DNA of 64,000 nucleotides from Stakelama sediminis. GTDB lineage: Bacteria > Pseudomonadota > Alphaproteobacteria > Sphingomonadales > Sphingomonadaceae. The DNA lies in assembly GCF_014199335.1 (NCBI RefSeq), contig NZ_JACIJI010000002.1:1-64000 (forward strand). Reading direction: 5' to 3'. Positions 46,270-56,888 of this stretch are shown in pieces. Numbering within the stretch: the stretch's first letter is position 1; every line of letters begins with the position of its first letter. The translations under genes and the position numbers were made by a program. Below the pieces are notes generated by a model. The model was not told where the DNA came from. It saw nothing but the letters and a program-made list of their open reading frames with translations, and did not search any database.

Positions 46270-47385
46270 CTATGGCGCTTTGCCTGGTTTGCGGTTCGCC
46301 CGGTCGATCGACATCAGCATGCCGAGACACAGCAGAACCGTCATCTGCGCAGACCCGCCATAGCTGAACAGGGGCAGGGGAATACCCACCACCGGTGCCA
46401 GCCCCATCACCATGGCCAGGTTGATCGCCACATAGAAGAAGATCGTTGTGGACAACCCCGCTGCGGTCAGCCGCGCGAACTTGCCTTTGGCATTCAGGCT
46501 GACATTGATGCCCCAACCGATGATGAGGAAGAAGGCGAGGATCAGCAACCCGCCGCCGATCAACCCCCATTCTTCTGCCATGGTGGCGAACACGAAGTCG
46601 GTATGGCCTTCGGGCAGATAATCGAGATGGCTTTGAGTACCGTGCAGGAACCCCTTGCCGAGAATGCCGCCGGAACCGATCGCGATCTTCGACTGGCTGA
46701 TATGATAGCCCGCGCCCAGCGGATCGCTTTCGGGATTGAGGAAGATCAGCACGCGGTTACGTTGATAGCCATGCAGCAGGAAATTGACGGCAAGCGGGAT
46801 TGCGACCGCAGCAGCCAGCCCGCCGCCGACAAACAGACGCAGAGGAACGCCCGCCAGAAACATGACGGTCAGCCCGCCAAAGGTAATCATCAACGCAGTG
46901 CCGAGATCGGGTTGCAGCATGACCAGCCCGGCCGGTAAGCCGATCAGGATGGCCGCAGGCCATAGGGCATTGAAACTGCGCGTCTGACTGGCAGGAAGAT
47001 AGTCATAGAAGCGCGCTATCGCGAGGACGATTGCCGGCTTCATCAGTTCCGATGGTTGCAGCCGGATAAAGCCGAGATCGAGCCAGCGCTGCGCACCGCC
47101 ACGCACCGCGCCCAGCAGTTCGACCAACACCAGCAGGAGGAGCAGTCCGCCATAAACCGGAAGGGCGATATTGGCCCAGAAGCGTACCGGCACCCAGGAC
47201 AACAGGATTGCCATGAACAGGAATACGCAGAAGGTGAAGCCCTGACGCGCGGCCCAGGGCGTCATGCTGCCCCCCGCGGCCGAATAGAGCACGACCAGTC
47301 CGAACCCGCCGATTGCCATCACCAGCAGAATGACGAACCAGGGAAGTTGAGCAATCGGCGCGGGGATAATACCGGGCCGGTTCAT
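46270..47385 (-). CDS. rodA: Rod-shape peptidoglycan glycosyltransferase RodA
   Basis: A SEDS-family polytopic protein of 371 residues with about 10 membrane segments and the conserved GAQRWLDLGFIRLQPSE and GLMLQPDLGT-like segments (here LVMLQPDLGTALMI). It polymerises glycan strands for elongation together with PBP2. Its start overlaps the mrdA stop by 4 bp; it is last in mreB-mreC-mreD-mrdA-rodA. Confidence 0.96.
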   Translation of the reverse strand: MNRPGIIPAPIAQLPWFVILLVMAIGGFGLVVLYSAAGGSMTPWAARQGFTFCVFLFMAILLSWVPVRFWANIALPVYGGLLLLLVLVELLGAVRGGAQRWLDLGFIRLQPSELMKPAIVLAIARFYDYLPASQTRSFNALWPAAILIGLPAGLVMLQPDLGTALMITFGGLTVMFLAGVPLRLFVGGGLAAAVAIPLAVNFLLHGYQRNRVLIFLNPESDPLGAGYHISQSKIAIGSGGILGKGFLHGTQSHLDYLPEGHTDFVFATMAEEWGLIGGGLLILAFFLIIGWGINVSLNAKGKFARLTAAGLSTTIFFYVAINLAMVMGLAPVVGIPLPLFSYGGSAQMTVLLCLGMLMSIDRANRKPGKAP

Positions 47386-49418
47386 TCAGGGCGATCCCGC
47401 GATTCCGCCGCATCGGTTTCGGCGGTGCGATCTGCGGTGGCGGCGGCTTCGACCACATTATTCTGCGCGCCTTCCACGTCCAGCGGAGGCGGCGGGACAG
47501 GCGTTTTCTGTGCTACCATAAAGGCTTCGCGCTGTGCCTTCATACGGGTTGTGATATCGCCGCCCCAGGTCGGTTCCAGCTCTGCCAGCTTTTTCAGCGC
47601 GCGTTCGCGGTCGAACAGATAGGTCATGGTATCGCGTGCAATCGGGGCAGCGTCCTGATCGCGAATAATGTGACCGCCATGTTCCAGCACCACCGAAATC
47701 GCATAACGTGGATTATCGGCCGGGGCATAGCAGACGAACAGGGCATGGTCGCGCAGCTTGAACGGCAGCGACGCATTGCTGCGCACCCCCGTTGCGCGTT
47801 CGGATCGGGTGATCCTTCGCACCTGGGCTGTGCCGGTCTTCCCGGCAAGCTGAATACCGTCAAGGTTCATGCGCGCCACCCCGCCGGTGCCGCCGCCGTT
47901 CACCACCGCCCACATGCCTTCATGAACGATCTGGAGTTTCTCCGGTGAGATATCGAGCATCGCGGCGGGGCGGTGCGGGCTGTCAAGCAGGATGCGTGGC
48001 ACCACCATCCGTCCGCTGGCGATGCGCGCGGCCATCACCGCGAGCTGCATCGGATTGACCAGTACATAGCCCTGACCGATCGCCGCGTTCATCGAATCGG
48101 CCACGGTCCAGCGCTTGTGGTATTTCTTCTCCTTCCACGCGCTGTCGGGCACGGTACCGTAATATTGCGAGAGGAAAGGCAGGTCGTAGCGTGCTCCCAA
48201 CCCCATTTCGCGCGCAGTCGGTGCAAAGCGGTCATAACCAAGCTCGCGTGCCATTTCGAAGAAATAGATGTCGCAGCTTTGTGCAATCGCCCGGCGCATC
48301 GTAATCGGGCCATGGCCGCCGCGTTTCCAGCAGTGGAAGCGCCCTGTACCAACCTGCAATACGCCGCGGCAATCGACCGTATGTTCCGGGTCGACGCCAT
48401 TTTGCAGCAGCGCCAGCGCGTGCATCGGCTTGACCGTGGAACCGGGAGGATAGAGACCCTGCAGAACCTTGTTCATCAACGGAACATGGTCGTTTTCCGA
48501 CAGCATCTTCCATTCCAGCTTGCCGATGCCTTCGGAAAAGCTGTTGGGATCATAGGCCGGCATCGACACCATCGCCAGCATGTCGCCGGTCAGCACGTCC
48601 AGTGCCACCAGCGATCCTGAATTGGTGGCGAGGCGGCGGGCGGCATATTCCTGCAACCCCGCATCGATGGTCAGGCGCACCGTCTGACCGGGTGTGTCGG
48701 GTTTGGTGGCCAGTTCGCGCACCGGCTTGCCGCGCGCCGTCACCTCGACGCGCTTGGCGCCGGGTTTGCCGCGCAGCCGCTTGTCGAGCGCCTTTTCCAG
48801 CCCGTCCTTGCCCAGCTTGAAGCCCGGCGTGACGAGCAGGGGATCATGGTCTTTCTGATATTGTTCGGCCGACGCAGTGCCGACATAGCCGGTAAGGTGC
48901 GCCACCGCCGCGCCCAGCGGATAATTGCGCGCAAAACCGCGCGTCGGGGCAACGCCGGGTAATTCGGGAATGCGCAGCGACACGGTGGCGAACCGGTTCC
49001 AGTCGAGATTTTCGGCGATCTGTACCGGCTGATAGCGCGCGGAGCGTTTCAGGTCGGTATGGATGCGGTCCATATCGTCGGGGGTCAACGCCAGCAGATC
49101 GTGCAGCACCCCCAGCTCGCGATCCTTGTCCTGCATCTGGTTCGGTATGACGTCGACACGGAAATCGGTGCGGTTGTCGGCGATCGGCGCGCCGTTCCTG
49201 TCGACGATCCAGCCGCGACGGGGCGGGATCAGGGTGGTGTTCACCCGGTTGCTTTCGGACAACAACTTGTAATGCTGGTTTTCCGCAACCGACAGCCAGG
49301 CCATGCGACCGACGAGCACCGTACCGATCAGCCCCTGACCTATGCCCAGAAAAGTGGCTCGACGAGAAAAGCTAAAGGATTGAGCTGCTTCCGTAACAAT
49401 CTTGAAAGGACGCTTCAT
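47382..49418 (-). CDS. mrdA: Penicillin-binding protein 2 (elongasome transpeptidase)
   Basis: A protein of 678 residues with one N-terminal membrane anchor, the PBP dimerisation domain and the transpeptidase domain. Active-site motifs are PGSTVKP (SxxK), QSCDI (SxN-like) and AGKTGTAQV (KTG). It cross-links peptidoglycan during lateral growth. The C-terminus is a low-complexity tail after ~residue 640 (VPPPPLDVEG..., acidic), common in this order. Overlaps mreD and rodA by 4 bp each. Confidence 0.95.
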   Translation of the reverse strand: MKRPFKIVTEAAQSFSFSRRATFLGIGQGLIGTVLVGRMAWLSVAENQHYKLLSESNRVNTTLIPPRRGWIVDRNGAPIADNRTDFRVDVIPNQMQDKDRELGVLHDLLALTPDDMDRIHTDLKRSARYQPVQIAENLDWNRFATVSLRIPELPGVAPTRGFARNYPLGAAVAHLTGYVGTASAEQYQKDHDPLLVTPGFKLGKDGLEKALDKRLRGKPGAKRVEVTARGKPVRELATKPDTPGQTVRLTIDAGLQEYAARRLATNSGSLVALDVLTGDMLAMVSMPAYDPNSFSEGIGKLEWKMLSENDHVPLMNKVLQGLYPPGSTVKPMHALALLQNGVDPEHTVDCRGVLQVGTGRFHCWKRGGHGPITMRRAIAQSCDIYFFEMARELGYDRFAPTAREMGLGARYDLPFLSQYYGTVPDSAWKEKKYHKRWTVADSMNAAIGQGYVLVNPMQLAVMAARIASGRMVVPRILLDSPHRPAAMLDISPEKLQIVHEGMWAVVNGGGTGGVARMNLDGIQLAGKTGTAQVRRITRSERATGVRSNASLPFKLRDHALFVCYAPADNPRYAISVVLEHGGHIIRDQDAAPIARDTMTYLFDRERALKKLAELEPTWGGDITTRMKAQREAFMVAQKTPVPPPPLDVEGAQNNVVEAAATADRTAETDAAESRDRPE

Positions 49419-49927
49419 CGCCGGACACCCCGCCGGTCAAGCCGGACGCAAAGCGAAAAGACAAGCGGAAACAGCAAAATCGACACGACAATCTGGAGCA
49501 GCAGTAAAGTGTCAACATGGGTACCCAATGGGGTCGCGACAAGCCTTCCGAAAATAAGGGAGAATGCAATCGCACCGCCCGCGATCATCCAGTCAAGGAG
49601 AAAGTCGCGATAGACCAGCCTGTGATCGATCATATCGGCCACCAGAAAACAGATTGTCCAGCAGAACATCGCGCTGCCCATTGGCTGCCCGCTGATCAGA
49701 TCGTCGAAAAAACCATAGGCCAGCGGCGACCATGGACGAAAGCGTTCGGGTTTGAGCAGGCGCCATGCCATCAGCATCATCAGACCGAATGGCGGCAGCA
49801 CCGGAAAGCTGGCGACAAAGGGAAGCAACGTCATCGCCGAACCGCCGACAATGCTGACCGGAATTGCCCAGCGCAATTTCCGTGACACATGCGGTGGATT
49901 GAGCGTGCTGTTGACCGGGCTGCTCAA
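49415..49927 (-). CDS. mreD: Rod shape-determining protein MreD
   Basis: A membrane protein of 170 residues with ~5 hydrophobic segments and the central FFDDLISGQPMGSAMFCWT typical of MreD. Part of the elongasome membrane complex; overlaps mreC and mrdA by 4 bp. Confidence 0.92.
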   Translation of the reverse strand: MSSPVNSTLNPPHVSRKLRWAIPVSIVGGSAMTLLPFVASFPVLPPFGLMMLMAWRLLKPERFRPWSPLAYGFFDDLISGQPMGSAMFCWTICFLVADMIDHRLVYRDFLLDWMIAGGAIAFSLIFGRLVATPLGTHVDTLLLLQIVVSILLFPLVFSLCVRLDRRGVRR

Positions 49928-50820
49928 GGCACATCCCCGGGCGGTGCTTCCTGATCGGTGGCTGTTTTGGTCATCTGCTGCGGCAGAAACGCCTGCTGCA
50001 CGAGTGCGAAATCGACTGAGTCGGGGCTGGCAAAGACCCGGCCCTCTACCGTGTCCTTGCCATTTTCCGCTGCGCGCGCGACCGGAATGTCGGGGGGATA
50101 GATGCCACCGGTGCCCGAGGTGACGAACGTATCGCCTTTCAGAAACGGTGCATTGGCCACTGAAGCGGACTTGATATCGACAAGCCCGTCGCCGCGCCCG
50201 GAAATCAGGACGGGAAGGCCGTCGCGGATACGCCGCGCGGGTACGACGCTTTCCGGGTCGAGGACCAGCATCACCAGAGCGCTATCGGGACCGGTTTCCA
50301 GCACGCGCCCGATCAGGCCGCGCGGGCCGCGTACCGGCTGGCGCGGGCGGACGCCCTGCCGTGATCCGGCGTACAGAACGGCATAGCGCCGTGTGCTGGT
50401 GGCCGAAGAACTGACAATTCTTGCGGCAACGACCACTTGAGGGTTGCCGTCGCGTAGTTTTAGCAGCATCCGCAGGCGCTGATTTTCGAGCGTCAGCGAC
50501 CGCGCGCGCTGAATCTGGTCAGCCTGCTTCGCCAGTTCGGCCTTCAACGCGCGGTTTTCCGAAATGGTGTGGAAATGTGCCCCGATTGCACCGGGAATGC
50601 CGCCGATTCCACGGCGCACATTGTCGAGCCCGGCCGACACGGGCGTGGTCACTTCGCGGATTGCCCCGCGCGCCACGGCATATGCCGGTGGATTATAGCG
50701 GGCGAGCAGGATCAGGACGAGCGCAATGACCGCGCCGACGCCGGCAACGACATAGGAGATAAACAGTCCGTATTGCGCCCGCCGCGAAAATCCCGGGCGC
50801 CGGTTGCGTGGCGCCGCCAT
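49924..50820 (-). CDS. mreC: Rod shape-determining protein MreC
   Basis: A protein of 298 residues: one N-terminal membrane segment, a coiled-coil (SENRALKAELAKQADQIQRA) and the periplasmic beta-barrel domain (VVAARIVSSSATS, VRGPRGLIGRVLETGP). It scaffolds PBP2/RodA. It starts 16 bases after the mreB stop and overlaps mreD by 4 bp. Confidence 0.95.
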   Translation of the reverse strand: MAAPRNRRPGFSRRAQYGLFISYVVAGVGAVIALVLILLARYNPPAYAVARGAIREVTTPVSAGLDNVRRGIGGIPGAIGAHFHTISENRALKAELAKQADQIQRARSLTLENQRLRMLLKLRDGNPQVVVAARIVSSSATSTRRYAVLYAGSRQGVRPRQPVRGPRGLIGRVLETGPDSALVMLVLDPESVVPARRIRDGLPVLISGRGDGLVDIKSASVANAPFLKGDTFVTSGTGGIYPPDIPVARAAENGKDTVEGRVFASPDSVDFALVQQAFLPQQMTKTATDQEAPPGDVP

Positions 50821-50836
50821 ATGCTATCCGTCCCGA

Positions 50837-51883
<1,047 letters not shown>

Positions 51884-52032
51884 CTACCGTTCCGTCCGTT
51901 CCGCGCCAGCGCCCGCGCGCGGTCATTCGCACAAATCCCTTGACCGAACGCAGCCGGGGTCGGGATAGCCGACTTCGGAATTCTGGCGCAAGCGGGTCGC
52001 GGGATGGCGTCGCTTGGGCTACAGCGATGTGT

Positions 52033-53805
52033 ATGTCAATACGCCGATTGCCCGAACAGCTCGTCAACCGCATCGCAGCCGGTGAAGTGGTGGAACGCCC
52101 CGCCAGTGCGTTGAAGGAACTTGTCGAGAACGCCATTGATGCAGGCGCCACCCGGATTGCCGTCCGTCTGGCGTCGGGCGGTATCGATCTGGTCGAAGTC
52201 ACCGACGACGGGTGCGGCATGACAACGGAGGATATGGCGCTGGCGCTGGAACGCCACGCCACCTCCAAACTGCCCGATGATGCGATCGAGGCGGTGACGA
52301 CGCTGGGCTTTCGCGGCGAAGCCTTGCCCTCGATCGCCAGTGTCGCGCGCCTGACCCTGGAAAGCCGCGTGCGCGGCAATGAAGGCTGGCGTCGAGTCGT
52401 CGATAATGGCGAAGTGGTGGAGGAAGGGCCCGCCGCGCTGCCGCCGGGCACACGCGTCCGAGTCGAATCGCTGTTCGCCCGCGTGCCCGCGCGTCGCAAA
52501 TTCCTGCGCACGCCACGCAGCGAATATGCCGCCGCCATGGACGTGATGCGTCGCCTTGCCATGGCGCGTCCCGATATCGGGTTTTCGGTCGAACATGACG
52601 GCAGGCGCGCATTGAGTGTCCAGCCGGGTGAAACCGGGCCGGAACGTGTGGCAGGGCTGACCGACCGGGCGCTGGCGGAAAACAGTGTCGGTGTCGATCA
52701 TGAACGCGAAGGGCACCGGCTGGGTGGGGTGGCCAGCCTGCCGACCTTCAACCGCGGCGTTGCCGACCATCAATATCTGTTCGTCAACGGCCGTCCGGTA
52801 AAGGACCGTCTGCTCACCGGTGCGGTGCGCGGCGCCTATGCGGAGATGCTGGCGCGGGACCGGCATGCGGTGGTTGCGCTGTTCCTCGACGTGCCGACCG
52901 AGGCGGTGGACGTGAATGTCCATCCGGCCAAGACGGAGGTTCGGTTTCGCGATCCGCAACTGGTTCGCGGCCTGATCGTCGGCGGGTTGCGCCGCGCGCT
53001 CGATGCGGCGGGGCATCGCAGCGTCCAGCGCCCTGCGCCTTCCGCGCTTGCCGCCTGGCAGCAGGAACCGATGGACGCGCCGCAACCGGGTTCGGCGGCG
53101 CCTGAACTCGGCCTGATGGACCGTCCCGCAGTCTCGTCGGTACAGGACAGGCGACCGACCTTCATGACGCCGCCGCCGCAGGCACGCGCAGAACCTGCGT
53201 ATCAGCCGCCGCCCGAACATACCGATTTCCCGCTGGGGGTCGCACGCGGGCAGGTGGCCAAAACCTATATCGTTGCGGAAGCGCAGGACGGGCTGGTGAT
53301 CGTCGATCAGCACGCCGCGCATGAACGGCTGGTGCTGGAGCGGATGCGCGCGGCGATGAGCGGTTCGGGCGTCAGATCTCAGGCGCTGCTGTTGCCCGAA
53401 GTGGTCGAACTCGACGAGACGGCGTGCGACCGGCTGGAGGCGCGACTGGAGGAGCTCGCCGAATTCGGGCTGGAACTGGAACGCTTCGGCCCGCGCGCGA
53501 TGCTGGTGCGCGCCACGCCCGCAATGCTGGGGCAGGGGGATGTAACCGGCCTTGTCACCGATCTGGCCGACGAACTCGCCGCCTATGACGAGGCGCTCAG
53601 TCTGAAGGAACGGCTCGATCATGTCGCCGCGACCATGGCGTGCCACGGTTCGGTGCGCGCAGGGCGCATCCTCTCGGTCGCGGAGATGAACGCGTTGCTG
53701 CGCGAGATGGAGGCGACGCCGCATTCGGGCCAGTGCAACCATGGTCGTCCGACCTGGGTCAAGCTGGGCATGGCCGATGTCGAAAAGCTGTTCGGGCGGA
53801 AATGA
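52033..53805 (+). CDS. mutL: DNA mismatch repair protein MutL
   Basis: A protein of 590 residues. The GHKL ATPase motifs are present: ELVENAIDAGAT, DDGCGM, and GFRGEALPSIASV. These are followed by the S5-like fold (VNGRPVKDR, DVNVHPAKTEVRF), a linker rich in proline (~340-430) and a C-terminal dimerisation domain ending ATPHSGQCNHGRPTWVKL. The ATG at 52033 begins SIRRLPEQLVNRIAAGEVVERP, the usual start; upstream in-frame codons are not conserved sequence. Confidence 0.96.
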   Translation: MSIRRLPEQLVNRIAAGEVVERPASALKELVENAIDAGATRIAVRLASGGIDLVEVTDDGCGMTTEDMALALERHATSKLPDDAIEAVTTLGFRGEALPSIASVARLTLESRVRGNEGWRRVVDNGEVVEEGPAALPPGTRVRVESLFARVPARRKFLRTPRSEYAAAMDVMRRLAMARPDIGFSVEHDGRRALSVQPGETGPERVAGLTDRALAENSVGVDHEREGHRLGGVASLPTFNRGVADHQYLFVNGRPVKDRLLTGAVRGAYAEMLARDRHAVVALFLDVPTEAVDVNVHPAKTEVRFRDPQLVRGLIVGGLRRALDAAGHRSVQRPAPSALAAWQQEPMDAPQPGSAAPELGLMDRPAVSSVQDRRPTFMTPPPQARAEPAYQPPPEHTDFPLGVARGQVAKTYIVAEAQDGLVIVDQHAAHERLVLERMRAAMSGSGVRSQALLLPEVVELDETACDRLEARLEELAEFGLELERFGPRAMLVRATPAMLGQGDVTGLVTDLADELAAYDEALSLKERLDHVAATMACHGSVRAGRILSVAEMNALLREMEATPHSGQCNHGRPTWVKLGMADVEKLFGRK

Positions 53806-53820
53806 GGGAGCGTTGATCCG

Positions 53821-54564
53821 GTGCCGAAACAGGCCTATATTCCCTACGAGCCGCTCAACGTGCTCAAACCCGTGGCGCCCGATGTGTGGATTGTCGACGG
53901 GCCGGAAATACGGATGCGCTATCTGGGGCTGAAACTGCCTTTTCCGACGCGCATGACGCTGGTCCGGCTACCCGATGGCGGTATCTGGGTACATTCGCCG
54001 AGTGGTAACGACCCGGCATTGATGGACGCGGTGGCGCAACTGGGGCCGGTAACGGACCTGATCGCGCCCAACAGCCTGCATTACTGGTGGCTGCCCGACT
54101 GGTATGAACGCTTTCCCGGTGCGCGGGTGCATGTCGTGGAAGGCTTGGCCAAACGCGCGCGCCGTCCGTTGCCGCCGCACAAGGCACTGACCGCCAGTCC
54201 CGACATCGGCTGGGGTGGCGCGATCGACCAGATTCGCGCGCCGGGCAGTCTGCTGACCGAAGTCGATTTCTTCCATCGACCGTCGCGCACGCTGATCCTG
54301 ACCGACCTTATCGAGAATTTTGAGCCGAAGCGTGTGCGCTCGCCGGTGCTGCGCCGGCTGATGCAGTTGTTCGGCGCAGCCGATCCCGACGGCAAGGCGC
54401 CCTATGACATGCAGCTCAGTTTCTGGCGACATCGCAAGGATCTGCGCCGCGCGGTCACACAGATGCTGGCGTGGAAGCCCGAACGTATCCTGATCGCGCA
54501 CGGCCGGTGGTATCCGGACAATGCGGAAGCGGAACTGCGTCGCGCTTTTCGCTGGGTGTTATAG
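53821..54564 (+). CDS. DUF4336 domain protein (metallo-beta-lactamase-fold-like)
   Basis: A protein of 247 residues resembling DUF4336: [20 protein letters not shown] at the N-terminus, the MBL-like WVHSPSG and [18 protein letters not shown], then [10 protein letters not shown] and a C-terminal [13 protein letters not shown]4336 proteins resemble hydrolase-type MBL folds with a reduced metal set; function is not known. The start is a GTG at 53821, 15 bases after the mutL stop, so the two are probably co-transcribed. Confidence 0.82.
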   Translation: MPKQAYIPYEPLNVLKPVAPDVWIVDGPEIRMRYLGLKLPFPTRMTLVRLPDGGIWVHSPSGNDPALMDAVAQLGPVTDLIAPNSLHYWWLPDWYERFPGARVHVVEGLAKRARRPLPPHKALTASPDIGWGGAIDQIRAPGSLLTEVDFFHRPSRTLILTDLIENFEPKRVRSPVLRRLMQLFGAADPDGKAPYDMQLSFWRHRKDLRRAVTQMLAWKPERILIAHGRWYPDNAEAELRRAFRWVL

Positions 54565-54672
54565 GGCCGTCTCCGAAACGATTGCCGCAATTGCGCCACA
54601 CGGTTGCAGAAGGCGTATGCGTGCAATCCGCAATTGCATTCATGGTCGCGCAACCTTTGCGGTGGGTCGCGC

Positions 54673-54701
54673 ATTATTACCGTCAACAGTCCGGTAATAA
54701 T
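54673..54701. repeat. Perfect 10-bp inverted repeat upstream of a tiny open frame
   Basis: ATTATTACCG at 54673-54682 is exactly mirrored by CGGTAATAAT at 54692-54701 across a 9-base spacer. It is AT-rich in a GC-rich surround and ends 14 bases before an ATG. It could be an operator or an mRNA hairpin. Confidence 0.6.
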
Positions 54702-54715
54702 ATTTGAAAGACAGA

Positions 54716-54817
54716 ATGTTGACCCGAAGTGAAACGCAAATTGGCAAGCTTGTTCCGATCGCGCTCGCGCTGATTCCGCTTGCTTTTGTTGTCAGCGCCT
54801 GCGTGACCTGCCCTTGA
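54716..54817 (+). CDS. Possible 33-residue membrane/lipopeptide-like protein
   Basis: A 33-codon open frame: MLTRSETQIGKLVP, then a hydrophobic run LALIPLAFVVSA, then CVTCP. The hydrophobic stretch followed by A-C resembles a minimal lipobox or a single-pass microprotein. Initiation signals are weak (GAAAGAC about 8 bases upstream). It stands alone between DUF4336 and the ribosomal-protein terminator. No family is recognised; coding status is uncertain. Confidence 0.3.
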   Translation: MLTRSETQIGKLVPIALALIPLAFVVSACVTCP

Positions 54818-54844
54818 GGTCGGTGGAGCAAGGCGCAGAACGTC

Positions 54845-54879
54845 AAAAAAGGCCGCCCGGTCGCCCGGACGGCCTTTTT
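54845..54879 (-). terminator. Rho-independent terminator of rpsF-rpsR-rplI
   Basis: On the minus strand a GGCCGTCCGG/CCGGGCGGCC stem (with one U-G pair), short loop and a run of six T, just past the rplI stop. On the plus strand the same element has one mismatch and five T, so it may work both ways. Confidence 0.82.
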
Positions 54880-54904
54880 GCTGGGCCGAAGCCGCGAAGC
54901 CGGT

Positions 54905-55507
54905 TCAGGCTTCGCTGGTCTCGGTCGTTTCTTCGTCGGTCGGTTCGGCTTCGATCTCGCCTGCTTCCAGGTTGGGATCGCGCTCTTCGGTGAATCCGGC
55001 TTCGTCCTTTTCGAACATCGCTTCCATCACGTCGATGCCCTGCTCCTGAAGCTCGGCTTCTTCCGGCGAACGCGCGACGTTGACCTTCACCGTCACCGCC
55101 ACTTCGGGGTGCAGCGCAACCTTGACCTCGTACAGGCCGATATCCTTGATCGGCTTTTCGAGAACGACCTGCGACTTCGCGACCTTGTGGCCGTCCTCGA
55201 CCAGGGCCTCGACGATGTCGCGCACCGCGACCGAGCCGTACAGATGGCCGGTATTCGATGCCTGACGGATCAGCGTGATCTGCGAACCGTCAATGGTCTT
55301 GGCCTCGCCCTCGGCCGACTTGCGACGCTCGGCATTTTCAGCCTCGATACGGTCGCGATTGGCTTCGAACACCTTGCGGTTGGCTTCGTTGGCGCGCAGC
55401 GCCTTTTTGTTGGGCAGCAGGAAGTTGCGGGCAAAGCCGTCCTTTACGGAAACGACATCGCCGATGGTGCCCAGCTTCTCGATACGTTCGAGCAGAATGA
55501 CGTCCAT
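54905..55507 (-). CDS. rplI: Large ribosomal subunit protein bL9
   Basis: A protein of 200 residues. The N-terminal RNA-binding domain begins MDVILLERIEKLGTIGDVVSVKDGFARNFLLP, a clear bL9 signature (positions 1-32). A connecting helix and C-terminal domain follow. The last ~50 residues form an acidic tail, making it longer than the ~150 residues of E. coli, as is usual in alphaproteobacteria. Last gene of rpsF-rpsR-rplI. Confidence 0.96.
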   Translation of the reverse strand: MDVILLERIEKLGTIGDVVSVKDGFARNFLLPNKKALRANEANRKVFEANRDRIEAENAERRKSAEGEAKTIDGSQITLIRQASNTGHLYGSVAVRDIVEALVEDGHKVAKSQVVLEKPIKDIGLYEVKVALHPEVAVTVKVNVARSPEEAELQEQGIDVMEAMFEKDEAGFTEERDPNLEAGEIEAEPTDEETTETSEA

Positions 55508-55519
55508 GGGTCTTGCTCC

Positions 55520-55744
55520 TTACTTCACAATATAGGGCAGGAGGCCCAGATGGCGGGCGCGCTTGATGGCCTTGGCCAGCTCACGCTGCTTCTTCGCGCT
55601 CACGCTGGTGATGCGCGACGGGACGATCTTGCCGCGTTCGGATACGAAACCCTGCAGCAGGCGAACATCCTTATAATCGATGACCGGCGCATTCTTGCCC
55701 GAAAAGGGGCAGCTCTTGCGGCGGCGGAAAAACGGTCGTGCCAT
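55520..55744 (-). CDS. rpsR: Small ribosomal subunit protein bS18
   Basis: 74 residues, normal length, with [10 protein letters not shown] near the N-terminus and [20 protein letters not shown], the bS18 core. It binds bS6 on the 30S platform. Lies between rpsF and rplI with short gaps. Confidence 0.97.
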   Translation of the reverse strand: MARPFFRRRKSCPFSGKNAPVIDYKDVRLLQGFVSERGKIVPSRITSVSAKKQRELAKAIKRARHLGLLPYIVK

Positions 55745-55759
55745 GTGCTTGCCTCCCTA

Positions 55760-56110
55760 TCAGTCGTTATCGCGGCCGCGGCGGCGGTCGCTCTTGCGCA
55801 TCATTACCGACGGACCCTGCTCATGCTCGTCGACGCGGATGGTCATGTAGCGGATGACGTCTTCGTTGATCGCGGTCTGGCGCTCCAGCTCGGCGACGAC
55901 CGAACCCGGTCCGTCGATTTCGAGCATCACATAATGCGCCTTGCGGTTCTTCGCGATCTTGTAGGCGAGGCTGCGAAGACCCCAGGTCTCGGTCTTGACG
56001 ACCTTGCCTTCATTGTCCTCGATGATCTTGGTGGCGGTTTCCGCCAGTGCGTCCACCTGCGCCTGTGCCAGATCCTGGCGCGCAAGGAACACATGCTCGT
56101 AAAGAGCCAT
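55760..56110 (-). CDS. rpsF: Small ribosomal subunit protein bS6
   Basis: 116 residues starting [15 protein letters not shown]; core [19 protein letters not shown] matches bS6. The ATG at 56110 has AGAAGGA 8 bases upstream; the open frame reaches a GTG two codons earlier. First gene of the ribosomal operon. Confidence 0.97.
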   Translation of the reverse strand: MALYEHVFLARQDLAQAQVDALAETATKIIEDNEGKVVKTETWGLRSLAYKIAKNRKAHYVMLEIDGPGSVVAELERQTAINEDVIRYMTIRVDEHEQGPSVMMRKSDRRRGRDND

Positions 56111-56277
56111 GTCCACGTCCTTCTCTTTTGGCCGATCGCTGACGTGCGCCCCGTGCGCAACGCCCCTCCGGCTGTCGTCTCAATCAAAACAATCAGGGGC
56201 GGAGGAACGATGTCCTCCACCCCGGATCGGTGCCCTATGCGTCAGAATGCCTGTTTTGGCAAGTCCTTTGCCGGGTC

Positions 56278-56706
56278 TTAGTTCAGTGCGTTGGCCAGTA
56301 CCGCGGCGATAATGCCGCTGGTAACGCCGACCAGTACCGCGTCATTGCCCGAACGAACCCAGTGATAGCCATAGGGTGCGTTATAGAGGCGGTACGCACG
56401 CGGGTTGTTCACCACCCGATAGTTGCTGGTATAGCGCGCATCGAACCGTTCGCCGCGTTGCCAGTTGCGGGTCTGATAGCGGACCGTCTGGCTGCGATAG
56501 GCAGGCTGACGATAGGTCACCTTCTGCGGCGCACGATAGGTGTTGCGGTTAACCGTGCGGTTGATGGTGACGTTGCGCTGGTCCTTGCCGTGATACTGGC
56601 TCGTCTGCTGGGCGCGTCCCCGGTCATTGTCGTGACCGCGGGTTGCGGCGAAAGCGGGCGTCGCGAGCATCGAGGTGGCGACGGCGGCAGCGATGAAAGT
56701 CTTCAT
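56278..56706 (-). CDS. RcnB-family periplasmic protein
   Basis: 142 residues: signal peptide (MKTFIAAAVATSMLATPAFA), a low-complexity Arg/Gln/Asn-rich middle with repeated tyrosines, then the RcnB-type end YNAPYGYHWVRSGNDAVLVGVTSG followed by a hydrophobic run (IIAAVLANAL). RcnB proteins are small periplasmic proteins; the E. coli member affects nickel/cobalt homeostasis, but most members are uncharacterised. Confidence 0.85.
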   Translation of the reverse strand: MKTFIAAAVATSMLATPAFAATRGHDNDRGRAQQTSQYHGKDQRNVTINRTVNRNTYRAPQKVTYRQPAYRSQTVRYQTRNWQRGERFDARYTSNYRVVNNPRAYRLYNAPYGYHWVRSGNDAVLVGVTSGIIAAVLANALN

Positions 56707-56888
56707 GATCTTGCTCCTCTTCGCGCCGGTCCTTTCCGGCGATGAGAACAATCTAGGGAGCGGCTGTCCCAACATTTTGTCAGCGATGATGCGAATTGAT
56801 CGCAAAATGTATCAGCAGAGACGCAAGATTTTGACCTTCCCGTCCAACCGGCCTAGGTGCCGCGCCCATACGCAGCAGGAGACGATCA

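Noticed and set aside
52036..53742. A 568-codon open frame antisense to mutL
   Set aside because: MutL motifs are intact on the plus strand; the antisense frame is a codon-bias shadow.
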